From contig NC_092351.1 in assembly GCF_963676685.1 (NCBI RefSeq), forward strand, positions 42,398,733-42,462,732: 64,000 bases of DNA. Reading direction: 5' to 3'. Shown here piece by piece: positions 45,472-57,854 of the stretch. Position numbers and translations under genes: made by a program. Position 1 is the first letter of the stretch. Each line of letters begins with the position of its first letter. Source of the DNA: Mytilus edulis (Eukaryota; Mollusca; Bivalvia; Mytilida; Mytilidae). The notes beneath the pieces were generated by a model that did not search any database, had not been told where the DNA came from, and saw only the letters and a program-made list of their open reading frames with translations.

Positions 45472-45660
45472 GATGAAAAATTTTGTCCTGCTTTTTTAAG
45501 TTGTAATATCTTTTCTGTCCTGCTTTATTTTATTAGTTTATCCTGCATTTATTTGCATAAATTGTCAGCATGCATTTTTATTTGGTAAAGTGTCTTATCA
45601 TGCGGTTTTTTTTTAACTTAAAACTCCTGTTCTGCATATTTCTTCAATTTTTATCCTAGC
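45472..45660 (+). mobile_element. PIF/Harbinger-type MITE, degraded copy without outer TIRs
   Basis: Reads gatgaaaaattttgtcctgc, then tttctgtcctgctttatttt and aaactcctgttctgc, ending tttttatcctagc. It follows the order of the complete copy at 57582-57851 with many substitutions. Confidence 0.7.
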
Positions 45661-46169
45661 ATTTGAAGCCTTCCTTTGAAATTCGACTGCTTTAAGAACA
45701 GTCACATTACTGAATAACTGAACTTTCATCAAAGCAATAGATTGTTATTGAATTAGTGTATTATTTCTAAATAAGCATAATTACGTGCCAAGTTTCATTG
45801 TGTGCACGATTCTTTTGGATATATATATATTTTTTCTTGGTAATTAATACTTTTTAGAATTAATGAAATCATACTGTCAGATACCTGTCTGGTGTAAATA
45901 ATGTCAACAACTTTCCGCCCCCTTCATTGCATAAGCACTAACTGAAGGCTTTCTGTATTTATAGTAAGATGATGCCAATATAACATTATGAGTTCCAATA
46001 TTGGCAGGTCTTCCTCCAACAGGTTTGTCCATTTGGGTTCCATAACTGTGTTTTTTTTTAAACGTTGTTATTTGCTACACTTACAGTTCTCCCGATATTT
46101 CTTAGTGATATCTTTCAATAATTTGATGTTAAGTTTCAATGAGCAGCTCTTTTTCATTTTGAAAATATT

Positions 46170-46310
46170 TACCAAGTCAGGAATATGACAGTTCTTGTCC
46201 ATTCGTTTTTGATGCGTTTTGTTATTTGATTTTGCCATGTGATTATGGACTTTCCGAATTGATTTTCAGTATTTTTGTGATTTTACTTTTTTTTTTATAC
46301 TAGTATTGTT
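46170..46310 (-). repeat. Reversed fragment of the repeat seen at 25265-25720
   Basis: gtcaggaatatgacagttct ... ttttgatgcgttttgttatt is the complement of the segment near 25300-25415. Confidence 0.65.
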
Positions 46311-46579
46311 TATAAATTAAAGAAAAGGTTCGTTTTAAGCATTTGTATAATTATGCGAGGAGTACCAACATTGTGTCAAAAATTTCAATCTGGATTCAAG
46401 CCAGACTACTGTTAATTAATCAATCAAAACAAATCATAAAATTATCAGTAATATGGAGAGTGGGAGGGATGTAAGATTTGTATTTTGTGATGTAGATCTT
46501 TTGATAAAGTTGGCATAAAGGACTTTTATTTATACTTGAATACTCTGGCTTAAATGATCAGCTTTTACCTTGAATAGAA

Positions 46580-47450
46580 AGTTATCGTTCAGACCGTCAG
46601 AAAGATAGTTTCAGAAGGCTTTTCATCAACTCTTAAAAGTGTTCATGCAGGTGTCCCACAGGGATCACTTTTTGGACCCTTTTTTTTCTCATTAATATAC
46701 AAAATTTAGTCCTGGTATCTATGATGAGTTTATTTATAGTAAAAGACATTCCTAATGATTTTAGACTTTTTGTAGATAAAACTCATCATAGATACCATGA
46801 TAGACGACAACTCTTCATTTGTTATAGTAGACGATGATCATGCTGTAGCAGCTGCTTCTGATGAATTAGATGTTATCTCAAATTGGGCAAATTCATGAAA
46901 TGTTCAATTTAATTCAAAGAAAGCTAAAAATATTGTACTTTCTAGAAAAGAAACGGAACATCCATTCTTCTTTTTTAAATAAATGGCGAAAGGTTGAGAA
47001 AATAAATAATCTCTGTCATCGTGGGATAATATGTCAGTCATCAGCCTCATTGAACACACATATTGATATATTTTATAAAAAACTTGCTCCTATATACAAT
47101 GTAGTGCTTCGTCAAGTTATTATATAAGTACTCATACGTCTTTATTATGCTTTTATTAGTATTAGACCTATGTTTGAGCAATTGCTCCAAGCACGAGTCT
47201 GAGGTGCTAGAATAATTACAGGACTACGGCGAAATCCCTCTAGACAAAACTTTGTATTGTATTAGGATAAGAAGCTATGGAGAATAGACGAAATAATATT
47301 CCATAAAATATGAAATGGGATGACACATGCATATAAATACCTATACAATTAAGTTAGTCCAGCCATTTTCCCCGAGACAAATCCCTTATACCTTGAAAAA
47401 TGAAAAAAAAACCCACTTTTCATCCGCCTCTTGCTAGAAATAGCTGCTTT
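46580..47450 (+). pseudogene. Non-LTR retrotransposon reverse transcriptase remnant (Jockey/CR1-like)
   Basis: Frames read GVPQGSLFGPFFFSLIY, then DIPNDFRLFVD...DNSSFVI, then DELDVISNWANS.NVQFNSKKAK, then IITGLRRNPSRQNLY and PYTLKNE. This is the order of RT motifs 4-7 and thumb in Jockey/CR1-like LINEs. Two fragments of the 'catagataccaggacta' family interrupt it (46698-46740 and 46776-46800), the second at the catalytic F-x-D-D position. Multiple frameshifts. Confidence 0.7.
46698..46800. repeat. Two short 'catagataccaggacta' end fragments in opposite orientation
   Basis: tttagtcctggtatctatga then tgagtttattt (reverse) at 46705-46736, and aaactcatcatagatacc (forward) at 46778-46795. About 40 bp of LINE sequence lies between them. 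Confidence 0.75.
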
Positions 47451-47451
47451 T

Positions 47452-48690
47452 TAGCTCACCTGGCCCGAAGGGCCAAGTGAGCTTTTCCCATCACTTTGCG
47501 TCCGGCGTCCGTCGTCGTTAACTTTTACAAAAATCTTCTCCTCTGAAACTACTAAGCCAAATTAATCCAAACTTGGCCACACTCATCATTGGGGTATCTA
47601 GTTTAAAAAATGTGTCCGGTGACCCGGCCAACCAACCAAGATGGCCGCCATGGCTTAAAATAGAACATAGGGGTAAAATGCAGCAAAGCATTTAGAGCAA
47701 ATCTGACATGGGGTAAAACTGTTTTTCAGGTCAAGATCTATCTGTCCTGAAATTTTCAGATGAATCGGACAACTGGTTGTTGAGTTGCTGCCCCTGAATT
47801 TGTAATTTTAAAGAAATTTTGCCGTTATTGGTTATTATCTTGAATACTATTATAGATAGAGATAAACTGTATTCAGCAATTATGTTCAGCAAAGTAAGAT
47901 CTACAAATACGTCAAGATGACTAAAATAAGCAGTTGACCCCTTAAGGAGTTATTGCCCTTTATAGTCATTTTTTACCCATTTTTGTGATCTTCAAAAATT
48001 TTCTCCTCTGAAACTACTAGACAAAATTTAACCAAACTAAGCCAAATTTATTATTAGGGTATCTATTTTAAAAAAATGTGTGCAGTGACCCAGCCAACCA
48101 ACCAAGATGGCTGGCATGGCTAAAAATAGAACATAGGGTTAAAATGTAGATTTTGGCTTATAACTCTAAAACCAAAGCATTTATAGCAAAGTTGACAAGC
48201 GGTGAAATGGTTTATCAAGTCAATATCTATCTGCCCTGAAATTTGCAGATGAATTGTACAATTGGTTGTTGGATTGCTGCCCCCCAATTGGTAATTTTTA
48301 AAGAAATTTGGCCTTTTTGGTTATTATTTTGAATACTGTTATAGATAGAGATAACCATAAACAGCAATAATGTTCAGCAAAGTAAGATCTACAAATAATT
48401 CAACATGAACAAAATGGTCAGTTGACCCCTCAAGGAGTTATTGCCCTTTATAGTCAGTTTTGAACAATTTTCATTAATTTGGTAAATTTTTGTAAATTTT
48501 TACAAAATATTTTCCTCTGTAACGGAAGGGCTAAGTTTATTATAGATAGAGAAAACTGTAAGTAGCAAGAATGTTCAGTAAAGTAAGATCTACAAACACA
48601 TCACCATCACCAAAACACAATTTTTTCATGAATCCATTTGTGTAATTTGTTTAAATGCACATATACCCAGGTGAGCGACACAGGCTCTAG
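47452..48690 (+). repeat. Hairpin-headed tandem-core element, copy 1 (two units)
   Basis: It begins with the hairpin AGCTCACCTGGCCC-gaa-GGGCCAAGTGAGCT, then gtccgtcgtc. The core units contain cttctcctctgaaactact, caagatggccgccatggc and ggagttattgccctttatag. The end reads ccaggtgagcgacacaggct then ctag. Repeats of this type are widespread in molluscs. Noncoding. Confidence 0.8.
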
Positions 48691-48704
48691 TTAACATTTT
48701 CAGT

Positions 48705-48874
48705 GCTTTGTATGTAATTGAAACAGTAAAACTACCAAATAACTATGCAGAGAAAAACTGTAAGATTAAAACAAGTTTTCTTTAATTGTAGAAGAATTTT
48801 ACCATGGTACAACTTCAGGCCAAAATTGTGGCTTCATTTTAGTCATTCTCCAAATATCCTTGCTGATTTTGTTT
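48705..48874 (-). repeat. 170-bp segment duplicated at 53805-53975
   Basis: Shares tatgtaattgaaacagtaaa then actaccaaa and the following sequence with 53819 onward. It lies just downstream of element copy 1, as its partner lies downstream of copy 2, so the element and this flank were duplicated together. Confidence 0.75.
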
Positions 48875-51800
48875 TTAGCTCACCTGGCCCGAAGGGCCAA
48901 GTGAGCTTTTCTCATCACTTGGCGTCCGGCGTCCGTCGTCGTCGTCCGTCGTCCGTCGTTGTTAACTTTTACAAAAATCTTCTCCTCTGAAACTACTGGG
49001 CCAAATCAAACCAAACTTGGCCACAATCATCATTGGGGTATCTAGTTTAAAAAATGTGTGGCGTGACCCGGTCAACCGACCAAGATGGCCGCCACGGCTA
49101 AAAATAGAACATAGGGGTAAAATGCAGTTTTTGGCTTATAACTCAAAAACCAAAACATTTAGAGCAAATCTGACATGGGGGTAAAAATGTTTATCAGGTC
49201 AAGATCTATCTCCCCTGAAATTTTCAGATGAATCGGTCAATCGGTTGTTGGGTTGCTGCCCCTGAATTGGTAATTTTGAGGAAATTTTGCTGTTTTTGGT
49301 TATTATCTTGAATATTATTATAGATAGAGATAAACTGTAAACAGCAATAATGTTCAGCAAAGTAAGATCTACAAATAAGTCAACATGACCAAAATGGTCA
49401 GTTGACCCGTTTAGGAGTTATTGCCCTTTATAGTCAATTTTTAACCATTTTTCGTAAATTAAAGTAATCTTTTACAAAAATCTTCTCCTCTGAAACTACT
49501 GGGCCAAATTAATCCAAACTTGGCCACAATCATCTTTGGGGTATCTAGTGTAAAAAGTGTGTGGCGTGACCTGGTCAACCAACCAAGATGGCCACCACCG
49601 CTAAAAATAGAACATAGGGGTAAAATGCAGTTTTTGGCTTATAACTCAAAAACCAAAGCATTTTGAGGAAATTTGACATGGGATAAAAATGTTTATCAGG
49701 TCAAGATCTATCTGCCCTGAAATTTTCAGATGAATCGGTCAATCGGTTGGGTTGCTGCCCCTGAATTGGTAATTTTGAGGAAATTTTGCTGTTTTTGGTT
49801 ATTATCTTGAATATTATTATAGATAGAGATGAATTGTAAACAGCAATAATGTTCAGCAAAGGAAGATCTACAAATAAGTCAACATGACCAAAATGGTCAG
49901 TTGACCCGTTTAGGAGTTATTGCCCTTTATAGTCAATTTTTAACCATTTTTCGTAAATTAAAGTAATCTTTTACAAAAATCTTCTCCTCTGAAACTACTG
50001 GGCCAAATTAATCCAAACTTGGCCACAATCATCTTTGGGGTATCTAGTTTAAAAATGTGTGGCGTGACCTGGTCAACCAACCAAGATGGCCACCACCGCT
50101 AAAAATAGAACATAGGGGTAAAATGCAGTTTTTGGCTTATAACTCAAAAACCAAAGCATTTTGAGGAAATTTGAAATGGGATAAAAATGTTTATCAGGTC
50201 AAGATCTATCTGCCCTGAAATTTTCAGATGAATCGGTCAATCGGTTGGGTTGCTGCCCCTGAATTGGTAATTTTGAGGAAATTTTGCTGTTTTTGGTTAT
50301 TATCTTGAATATTATTATAGATAGAGATGAATTGTAAACAGCAATAATGTTCAGCAAAGGACGATCTACAAATAAGTCAACATGACCAAAATGGTCAGTT
50401 GACCCGTTTAGGAGTTATTGCCCTTTATAGTCAATTTTTAACCATTTTTCGTAAATTAAAGTAATCTTTTACAAAAATCTTCTCCTCTGAAAATACTGGG
50501 CCAAATTAATCCAAACTTGCCCACAATCATCTTTGGGGTATCTAGTGTAAAAAGTGTGTGGCGTGACCTGGTCAACCAACCAAGATGGCCACCACCGCTA
50601 AAAATAGAACATAGGGGTAAAATGCAGTTTTTGGCTTATAACTCAAAAACCAAAGCATTTTGAGGAAATTTGACATGGGACAAAAATGTTTATCAGGTCA
50701 AGATCTATCTGCCCTGAAATTTTCAGATGAATCGGTCAATCGGTTGGGTTGCTGCCCCTGAATTGGTAATTTTGAGGAAATTTTGCTGTTTTTGGTTATT
50801 ATCTTGAATATTATTATAGATAGAGATGAATTGTAAACAGCAATAATGTTCAGCAAAGGAAGATCTACAAATAAGTCACCATGACCAAAATGGTCAGTTG
50901 ACCCGTTTAGGAGTTATTGCCCTTTATAGTCAATTTTTAACCATTTTTCGTAAATTAAAGTAATCTTTTACAAAAATCTTCTCCTCTGAAACTACTGGGC
51001 CAAATTAATCCAAACTTGGCCACAATCATCTTTGGGGTATCTAGTTTAAAAAATGTGTGGCGTGACCTGGTCAACCAACCAAGATGGCCACCACCGCTAA
51101 AAATAGAACATAGGGGTAAAATGCAGTTTTTGGCTTATAACTCAAAAACCAAAGCATTTTGAGGAAATTTGACATGGGATAAAAATGTTTATCAGGTCAA
51201 GATCTATCTGCCCTGAAATTTTCAGATGAATCGGTCAATCGGTTGGGTTGCTGCCCCTGAATTGGTAATTTTGAGGAAATTTTGCTGTTTTTGGTTATTA
51301 TCTTGAATATTATTATAGATAGAGATGAATTGTAAACAGCAATAATGTTCAACAAAGGAAGATCTACAAATAAGTCAACATGACCAAAATGGTCAGTTGA
51401 CCCGTTTAGGAGTTATTGCCCTTTATAGTCAATTTTTAACCATTTTTCGTAAATTAAAGTAATCTTTTACAAAAATCTTCTCCTCTGAAACTACTGGGCC
51501 AAATTAATCCAAACTTGGCCACAATCATCTTTGGGGTATCTAGTTTAAAAAATGTGTGGCGTGACCTGGTCAACCAACCAAGATGGCCACCACCGCTAAA
51601 AATAGAACATAGGGGTAAAATGCAGTTTTTGGCTTATAACTCAAAAACCAAAGCATTTTGAGGAAATTTGACATGGGATAAAAATGTTTATCAGGTCAAG
51701 ATCTATCTGCCCTGAAATTTTCAGATGAATCGGTCAATCGGTTGGGTTGCTGCCCCTGAATTGGTAATTTTGAGGAAATTTTGCTGTTTTTGGTTATTAT

Positions 51801-53646
51801 CTTGAATATTATTATAGATAGAGATGAATTGTAAACAGCAATAATGTTCAGCAAAGGAAGATCTACAAATAAGTCAACATGACCAAAATGGTCAGTTGAC
51901 CCGTTTAGGAGTTATTGCCCTTTATAGTCAATTTTTAACCATTTTTCGTAAATTAAAGTAATCTTTTACAAAAATCTTCTCCTCTGAAACTACTGGGCCA
52001 AATTAATCCAAACTTGGCCACAATCATCTTTGGGGTATCTAGTTTAAAAAATGTGTGGCGTGACCTGGTCAACCAACCAAGATGGCCACCACCGCTAAAA
52101 ATAGAACATAGGGGTAAAATGCAGTTTTTGGCTTATAACTCAAAAACCAAAGCATTTTGAGGAAATTTGACATGGGATAAAAATGTTTATCAGGTCAAGA
52201 TCTATCTGCCCTGAAATTTTCAGATGAATCGGTCAATCGGTTGGGTTGCTGCCCCTGAATTGGTAATTTTGAGGAAATTTAGCTGTTTTTGGTTATTATC
52301 TTGAATATTATTATAGATAGAGATGAATTGTAAACAGCAATAATGTTCAGCAAAGGAAGATCTACAAATAAGTCAACATGACCAAAATGGTCAGTTGACC
52401 CGTTTAGGAGTTATTGCCCTTTATAGTCAATTTTTAACCATTTTTCGTAAATTAAAGTAATCTTTTACAAAAATCTTCTCCTCTGAAACTACTGGGCCAA
52501 ATTAATCCAAACTTGGCCACAATCATCTTTGGGGTATCTAGTTTAAAAAATGTGTGGCGTGACCTGGTCAACTAACCAAGATGGCCACCACCGCTAAAAA
52601 TAGAACATAGGGGTAAAATGCAGTTTTTGGCTTATAACTCAAAAACCAAAGCATTTTGAGGAAATTTGACATGGGATAAAAATGTTTATCAGGTCAAGAT
52701 CTATCTGCCCTGAAATTTTCAGATGAATCGGTCAATCGGTTGGGTTGCTGCCCCTGAATTGGTAATTTTGAGGAAATTTTGCTGTTTTTGGTTATTATCT
52801 TGAATATTATTATAGATAGAGATGAATTGTAAACAGCAATAATGTTCAGCAAAGGAAGATCTACAAATAAGTCAACATGACCAAAATGGTCAGTTGACCC
52901 CTTTAGGAGTTATTGCCCTTTATAGTCAATCTTTAACCATTTTTCATAAATCTAAGTAATCTTTTACAAAATCTCCACTGAAACTACTAGGCCACAATCA
53001 TCTTTGGGGTATCTAGTTTGAAAAATGTGTCCGATGACCTGGCCATTCAACCAAGATGGCCGCCACGGCTAAAAATAGAACATAGGGGTAAAATGCAGTT
53101 TTTGGCTTATAACTATGAAACCAAAGCATCTAGAGCAAATCTGACAAGAAGTTTAATTGTTTATCAAGTCAATATCTATCTGCCCTGAATTTTTCTGATG
53201 AATTGGACAACTGGTTGTTGGGTTGCTGCCCTCCAATTGGTAATTTTTAAAGAAATTTTGCCGTTTTTGGTTATCTTGAATACTATTATAGATAGCGATA
53301 AACTGTAAACAGCAATAATGTTCAGCAAAGTAAGATCTACAAATAAGTCAACATGACCTAAATGGTCAATTGACCCCTTAAGGAGTTATTGCCCTTTATA
53401 GTCAATTTTTAACAATTTTCATTAATTTGGTAAATTTATGTAAATTTTTACCAAATATAGTTCTCTGTTACTAATGGGCAAAGTTCATTATAGATATAAT
53501 TGTAAGAAGCAAAATCGTTCAGTAAAGTAAGAACTTCAAACACATCACCATCACCAAAATACAATTTTGTCATGAATCCATTTGTGTCCTTTGTTTAATA
53601 TGCACATAGACCAAGGTGAGCGACACAGGCTCTTTAGAGCTTCTAG
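48875..53646 (+). repeat. Hairpin-headed element, copy 2, with an array of 499-bp units
   Basis: Same head hairpin and tail as 47452-48690. The string cttttacaaaaatctt starts at 48966, 49469, 49968, 50466, 50965, 51464, 51963 and 52462, with a diverged unit from 52961. Spacing is 498-503 bp and nearly always 499. The middle seven units are almost identical, while the first and last are diverged, so the array grew recently from the inside. No open frame runs through it. Confidence 0.9.
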
Positions 53647-54281
53647 TTCTTTGTTACGTGAAACAATATTGATAACACACAATACCAATAATAACATTAA
53701 CATAACGACTTTAATTTAAGTACATAAACATTACATCTTTGGCATTTTTTTTGTTCACTGTATCAAAATGTTCAGCTTACACAGTTGGTATTAATTTTTT
53801 TATCATTTTTAGTACTTTCTATGTAATTGAAACAGTAAAACTACCAAAATAACTGCAGAAAAACCTTTCAGATTGAAACAAGTTTCCTTTATTTGAAGAT
53901 GGACTTTTAAATGGTACATCTTCTGACCCAAATTCTGTCTTAATTAAGTCCCAATATCCTCTGCTGAATTTGTTCTTTTTTGTTACTCCAAAAAAAATAT
54001 TGGTTATACACAATGACAATAATATGTTAATTAATTTTAGTTATGATATTTCTTATTTACTTTTTTTTTAATAATTTGACAATAAATACCCCCCCCCCCC
54101 TTTTCCAAAAAAAGAGAGAAAAAAACACATAAACGACTCATCAAATTGTGTTAAATGTTATACAATTGAATACAAAACCTTTTTTTTTTTAACACATTAA
54201 AGTTTTTTTGTATAACATATGTAGATATTGCAAAATAATAAACTTCTAAATATTTATTCTAAACTTACATTCTAAACCTTA
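53647..54281. other. Spacer; contains the second copy of the 170-bp segment and simple runs
   Basis: 53805-53975 matches 48705-48874. On the minus strand this part reads NKFSRGYWDLIKTEFGSED then VPFKS, which looks coding-like. The other copy is broken by stops. A C-run follows at about 54090. Confidence 0.45.
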
Positions 54282-54640
54282 TTATTGTCGAAAAATGATC
54301 TCAACGCAAGCAAGGGATTGTTTGCTGTAACTTTTGATCCAATTCTGCAGAGAAGTGTAACTTCCAGATGGTGATCCTGCAGAATTCACCAAAACTGAGC
54401 CATTGCTGCCTGTCTTGTAAAACATTATCAGATTCTTGGAGAATGCAATCGGCGGTGAAATAAATTTAGCATTTCCGAGATGATAGATGTGCTCAATACA
54501 TTGGAAATGTTGGACTAAACTGATTGAAGCACCATCATTTCCGGCTATTCCTTTCAAAAAATGTATTAGGCTTGAGTTTCTTTTTGACAGCCAATCTATA
54601 AACAGAATTCGTTTTAACAGTTTGACATTTATTCTACATT
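54282..54640 (-). CDS. Unknown protein, possible 3'-terminal exon
   Basis: A minus-strand open stretch ends in TAA. An acceptor TGTTTATAG lies near 54600, giving a start such as WLSKRNSSLIHFLKGIAG, then NAKFISPPIAFSKNL and GSPSGSYTSLQNWI. The balanced composition and a frame of more than 100 codons in AT-rich DNA suggest coding sequence. I recognise no domain and found no upstream exon. Confidence 0.35.
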
Positions 54641-54892
54641 TACTACGGGTTTTCATTTATACATGTAAAATGTTATTCGTAATAATCAGATAATGTCTAT
54701 TGGAACTGCGCTGCATGGCTTTTTTGGCGTTTTAATTGTTTTACAACAGAGCTTGCTTTGCGATGCGAGCCATACAAATCATTACGATTGTCCTTAATGT
54801 CCTTAATTCAAATCCATCTTGTCTTTGAATGACAGTGGTCTCACTGCTAATCGATACATATCTTAATATGCTCACTTGACACTTTAAATATA

Positions 54893-54975
54893 AAAAGATG
54901 TGGTATGTTTGCCAATGAGACTACTCTTCAAAAGAGACAAAATGACACAGCAATTAACAACTATAGGTAACCGTT
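54893..54975 (+). repeat. 'gatgtggtatgattgcc' family, short copy
   Basis: gatgtggtatgtttgccaat then gagactactcttcaaaag and acaactataggtaaccg. Confidence 0.75.
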
Positions 54976-55089
54976 TATCAATTTATTTATTTGTCTTCAG
55001 AATTTATTATTTTTCAGAAATTTATTATATATCATAATTCTTTTATTATATTATAAACAATAAATTTAATAGCTTTTAGGTTTAAAGTT

Positions 55090-55380
55090 TTCAAGAAGTG
55101 ATCATTCTTCTATTATTGACAGTGTGGAAGAATCGTCGAACACCAACTTATTTTGTGATCGTCAATGCCTTTGAAAGTTTAACCATATCCCCCTCTTTAA
55201 AAATACTGCTGTCAAGAGCAGAAACAACAGTATTCACACACTATGTGAGGCTGGTCACCAGGTCTTTTTTGTTTTTTTGGTTGGCGGCTTCAAAAGTTTG
55301 CTTTCCAAATTCATGGCGGATATTACATAAATATTTGGAATATGGTGTTAGGTCCCCTCTTTGAATGAATTCATCGATTA
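55090..55380 (-). pseudogene. Possible decayed coding segment
   Basis: The minus strand reads GDLTPYSKYLCNIRHEFGK, then a stop, then VNTVVSALDSSIFKEGDM. The amino-acid composition looks protein-like, but two stops interrupt it and I recognise no family. Confidence 0.2.
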
Positions 55381-56375
55381 TACTTCTTCTGATCGCTTTT
55401 CCCTTCTATAGAAATTACGCGTTTGATGGTATTGTGATGGTATTGTTCGCACAGTACAGGACATGTTTTTTACAACTGCATTTTCTTCTTGAAGCCATCT
55501 TAAAAATATTGATAATTTATTTGTTTAATCAACGGAAGATAAGATATGCTATCGGGTTTAAAATTCGAAATTATAGGATTTTTTATTAAGGCACGACATC
55601 ACTATAACATTCGGCTTGGACAATACATATTGACTATACGGAAGAAAATATGTCATATTCTATAGGACTTCAATATCAAAATAGTGTAGCTTTTATTATT
55701 TCATGTGATTCGTATAAACAACATGTATATATCTATATGAAATCATATATTTACCTACAGTAAAGTTATACGTTTGTTTTATACTCATTCGATGTAACAA
55801 TGATGTGTACAATTTTTTTTTAAGATGCTTTGGGAACCCCTCTTTTTCTGAAAGTGATTAACCATATGACCATTGGTAATCCTTCACTTGTATTCATAAT
55901 TTTAATTCATCATATCAATATTAAATGTCGATAAATCGGTTAAAGGAATAAATATACTTACTAGATAATATTTATACCACAATGTTACCGATGAATGTGG
56001 ACAATAGTGGCTTACCATATAAAAACATAAGTAGGTGATCTATTTTGCAAGATCATCATTGATGAGTCAGTTCATTGATCATGTGCACATCGAGATTTAA
56101 CAAAATGGTGGTATATAATACAAAGAAGAAGTACGTTTGATGATAATTTTTTCCCCTCATATTTGCATTATATTTAACAATTTAACACCGATTAATGGTG
56201 AACATTACAAAGATACTTACCTTCGGTACTTGTACATTCTCTTTGGCGTCTATCTGGGTATTGAAATTGTTCGAAAAAGACGTTTTTATAGAGAGCAAGT
56301 TCTCAGGTTTGCCGCCAATGCACGGGTAACATGCGGATCAATGATTTGTATGCTTTATTTTTAATATCAAATGAA
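55381..56375. other. No recognised feature
   Basis: AT-rich sequence without coding pattern. Confidence 0.4.
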
Positions 56376-57000
56376 ATATCCAGTAGTTCAAGGACAAATT
56401 TACCCTTCTATAGAGGTATAAACCCCATATCAAGGTATAATCACCGTACAGAGGGTTTGTTCCAAACCTGTTAAGTATTGAAAGGCAAGTAACGTATCAA
56501 AAACAATTTGGCTCTTTGAATATTATAATTATGCAAAGTACTAGTAGCTGAATAGTACGTTACACCAAATCCATGTAAGCTTCTCAATATCCAGTAGCTC
56601 AAGGACAAATTTACCCTTCTATAGAGGTATAAACCCCATATCAAGGTATAATCACCGTACAGAGGGTTTGTTCCAAACCTGTTAAGTATTGAAAGGCAAG
56701 TAACGTGTCAAAAACAATTTGGCTCTTTGAATATTATAATTATGCAAAGTACTCGTAGCTGAATAGTACGTTACACCAAATCCATGTAAGCTTCTCAATA
56801 TCCAGTAGTTGAAGGACAAATTTACCCTTCTATAGAGGTATAAACCCCAGTATAATCACAGTACAGAGGGTTTGTTCCAAATCTGTTAAGAATTGAAAGG
56901 CAAGGTAACGTGTCAAAAATAATTTGCCTTTGCATATTATAATTATGCAAAGTACTAATAGCTGAATAGTTCGTTACACCAAATCCATGTAAGCTTCTCT
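56376..57000 (+). repeat. 211-bp tandem repeat, three units
   Basis: atatccagtag starts at 56376, 56587 and 56798. Units contain ggacaaatttacccttctat and ccgtacagagggtttgttcc. The first two units are nearly identical, and the third has small deletions. Confidence 0.9.
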
Positions 57001-57581
57001 TGGTCCTCACATTCTTCTACAAAGAATGGGCATATTATATATCATTTAAGAATATGTCATACAATGCAATTGCTAATCGTAATACTTAAATTCTCTCTCG
57101 CCATGCTCGTCCGAATTTAAATGATTTCTTTACTAAAATCCTTGGTAAAATAAATAAAACAAAACTCTAGGTATAGGTTTAGTTGCTCGCAGTAACTTCT
57201 CTTTTCTAGTAACCAATTTTTAATAACATAAACCAACATATTATAAGTACAACCACAATTGTCCAATACATTTAAATGGACTAAAATAAAACTTGATATT
57301 ATAGTCATAAACATTATTATGTGACTATAAACTGCAAACTGTCGTAGTTACTGTGAGAACTTTCGATGGAATGATACCTACACATTTTCTACATATAATA
57401 TAAAGGAACCTCACCTTTGAAACCCCAAGTCTTAATGAAAAGAAATTTAATAAATAAAACTAAGAGTAAATGACACTCATTTGTAAAGATAATAGAAAAT
57501 ATATACAGTTCTTAGTAAAATCATTACAAATCCAAAGAGTAGAAGTACCGATTATAAAATTGTAAAACTTCGTTCACATTA

Positions 57582-57851
57582 GGGAGCTACCATTTGATTT
57601 TTATGGGGGGGGGGGGGGGGGGGGGGGGGGCTAGGATGAAAAATTTTGTCCTGCATTTTTTTTTAGCTGTAATCTCTGTCCTGCCTTTTTATTTTTCACT
57701 CTGTTCGGTCCTGCCTTTTTTTTTTTTAGTTTATCCTGACTTTTTTTTTGCAAGTGTCTCATCCTGCCTTTTTTTTTACTCAAAACTCCTGTCCTGCCTA
57801 TTTTTTTCAAATTTCATCCTAGCCCCCCATAAAAATCAAATGGTAGCTCCC
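57582..57851 (+). mobile_element. Complete PIF/Harbinger-type MITE with TTA target duplication
   Basis: The left end GGGAGCTACCATTTGATTTT reaches a 26-G run and ctaggatgaaa. The right end is the complement, ending CAAATGGTAGCTCCC, but with only a short C-run. TTA flanks both sides (57579-57581 and 57852-57854). The interior is a degenerate series of tttcctgcc-type units, so one strand is almost all pyrimidine. A 3-bp TTA/TAA duplication is characteristic of PIF/Harbinger elements. Confidence 0.85.
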
Positions 57852-57854
57852 TTA

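Noticed and set aside
48875..53646. Considered rDNA or a protein-coding tandem repeat
   Set aside because: No rRNA-like sequence and no continuous frame across the 499-bp units.
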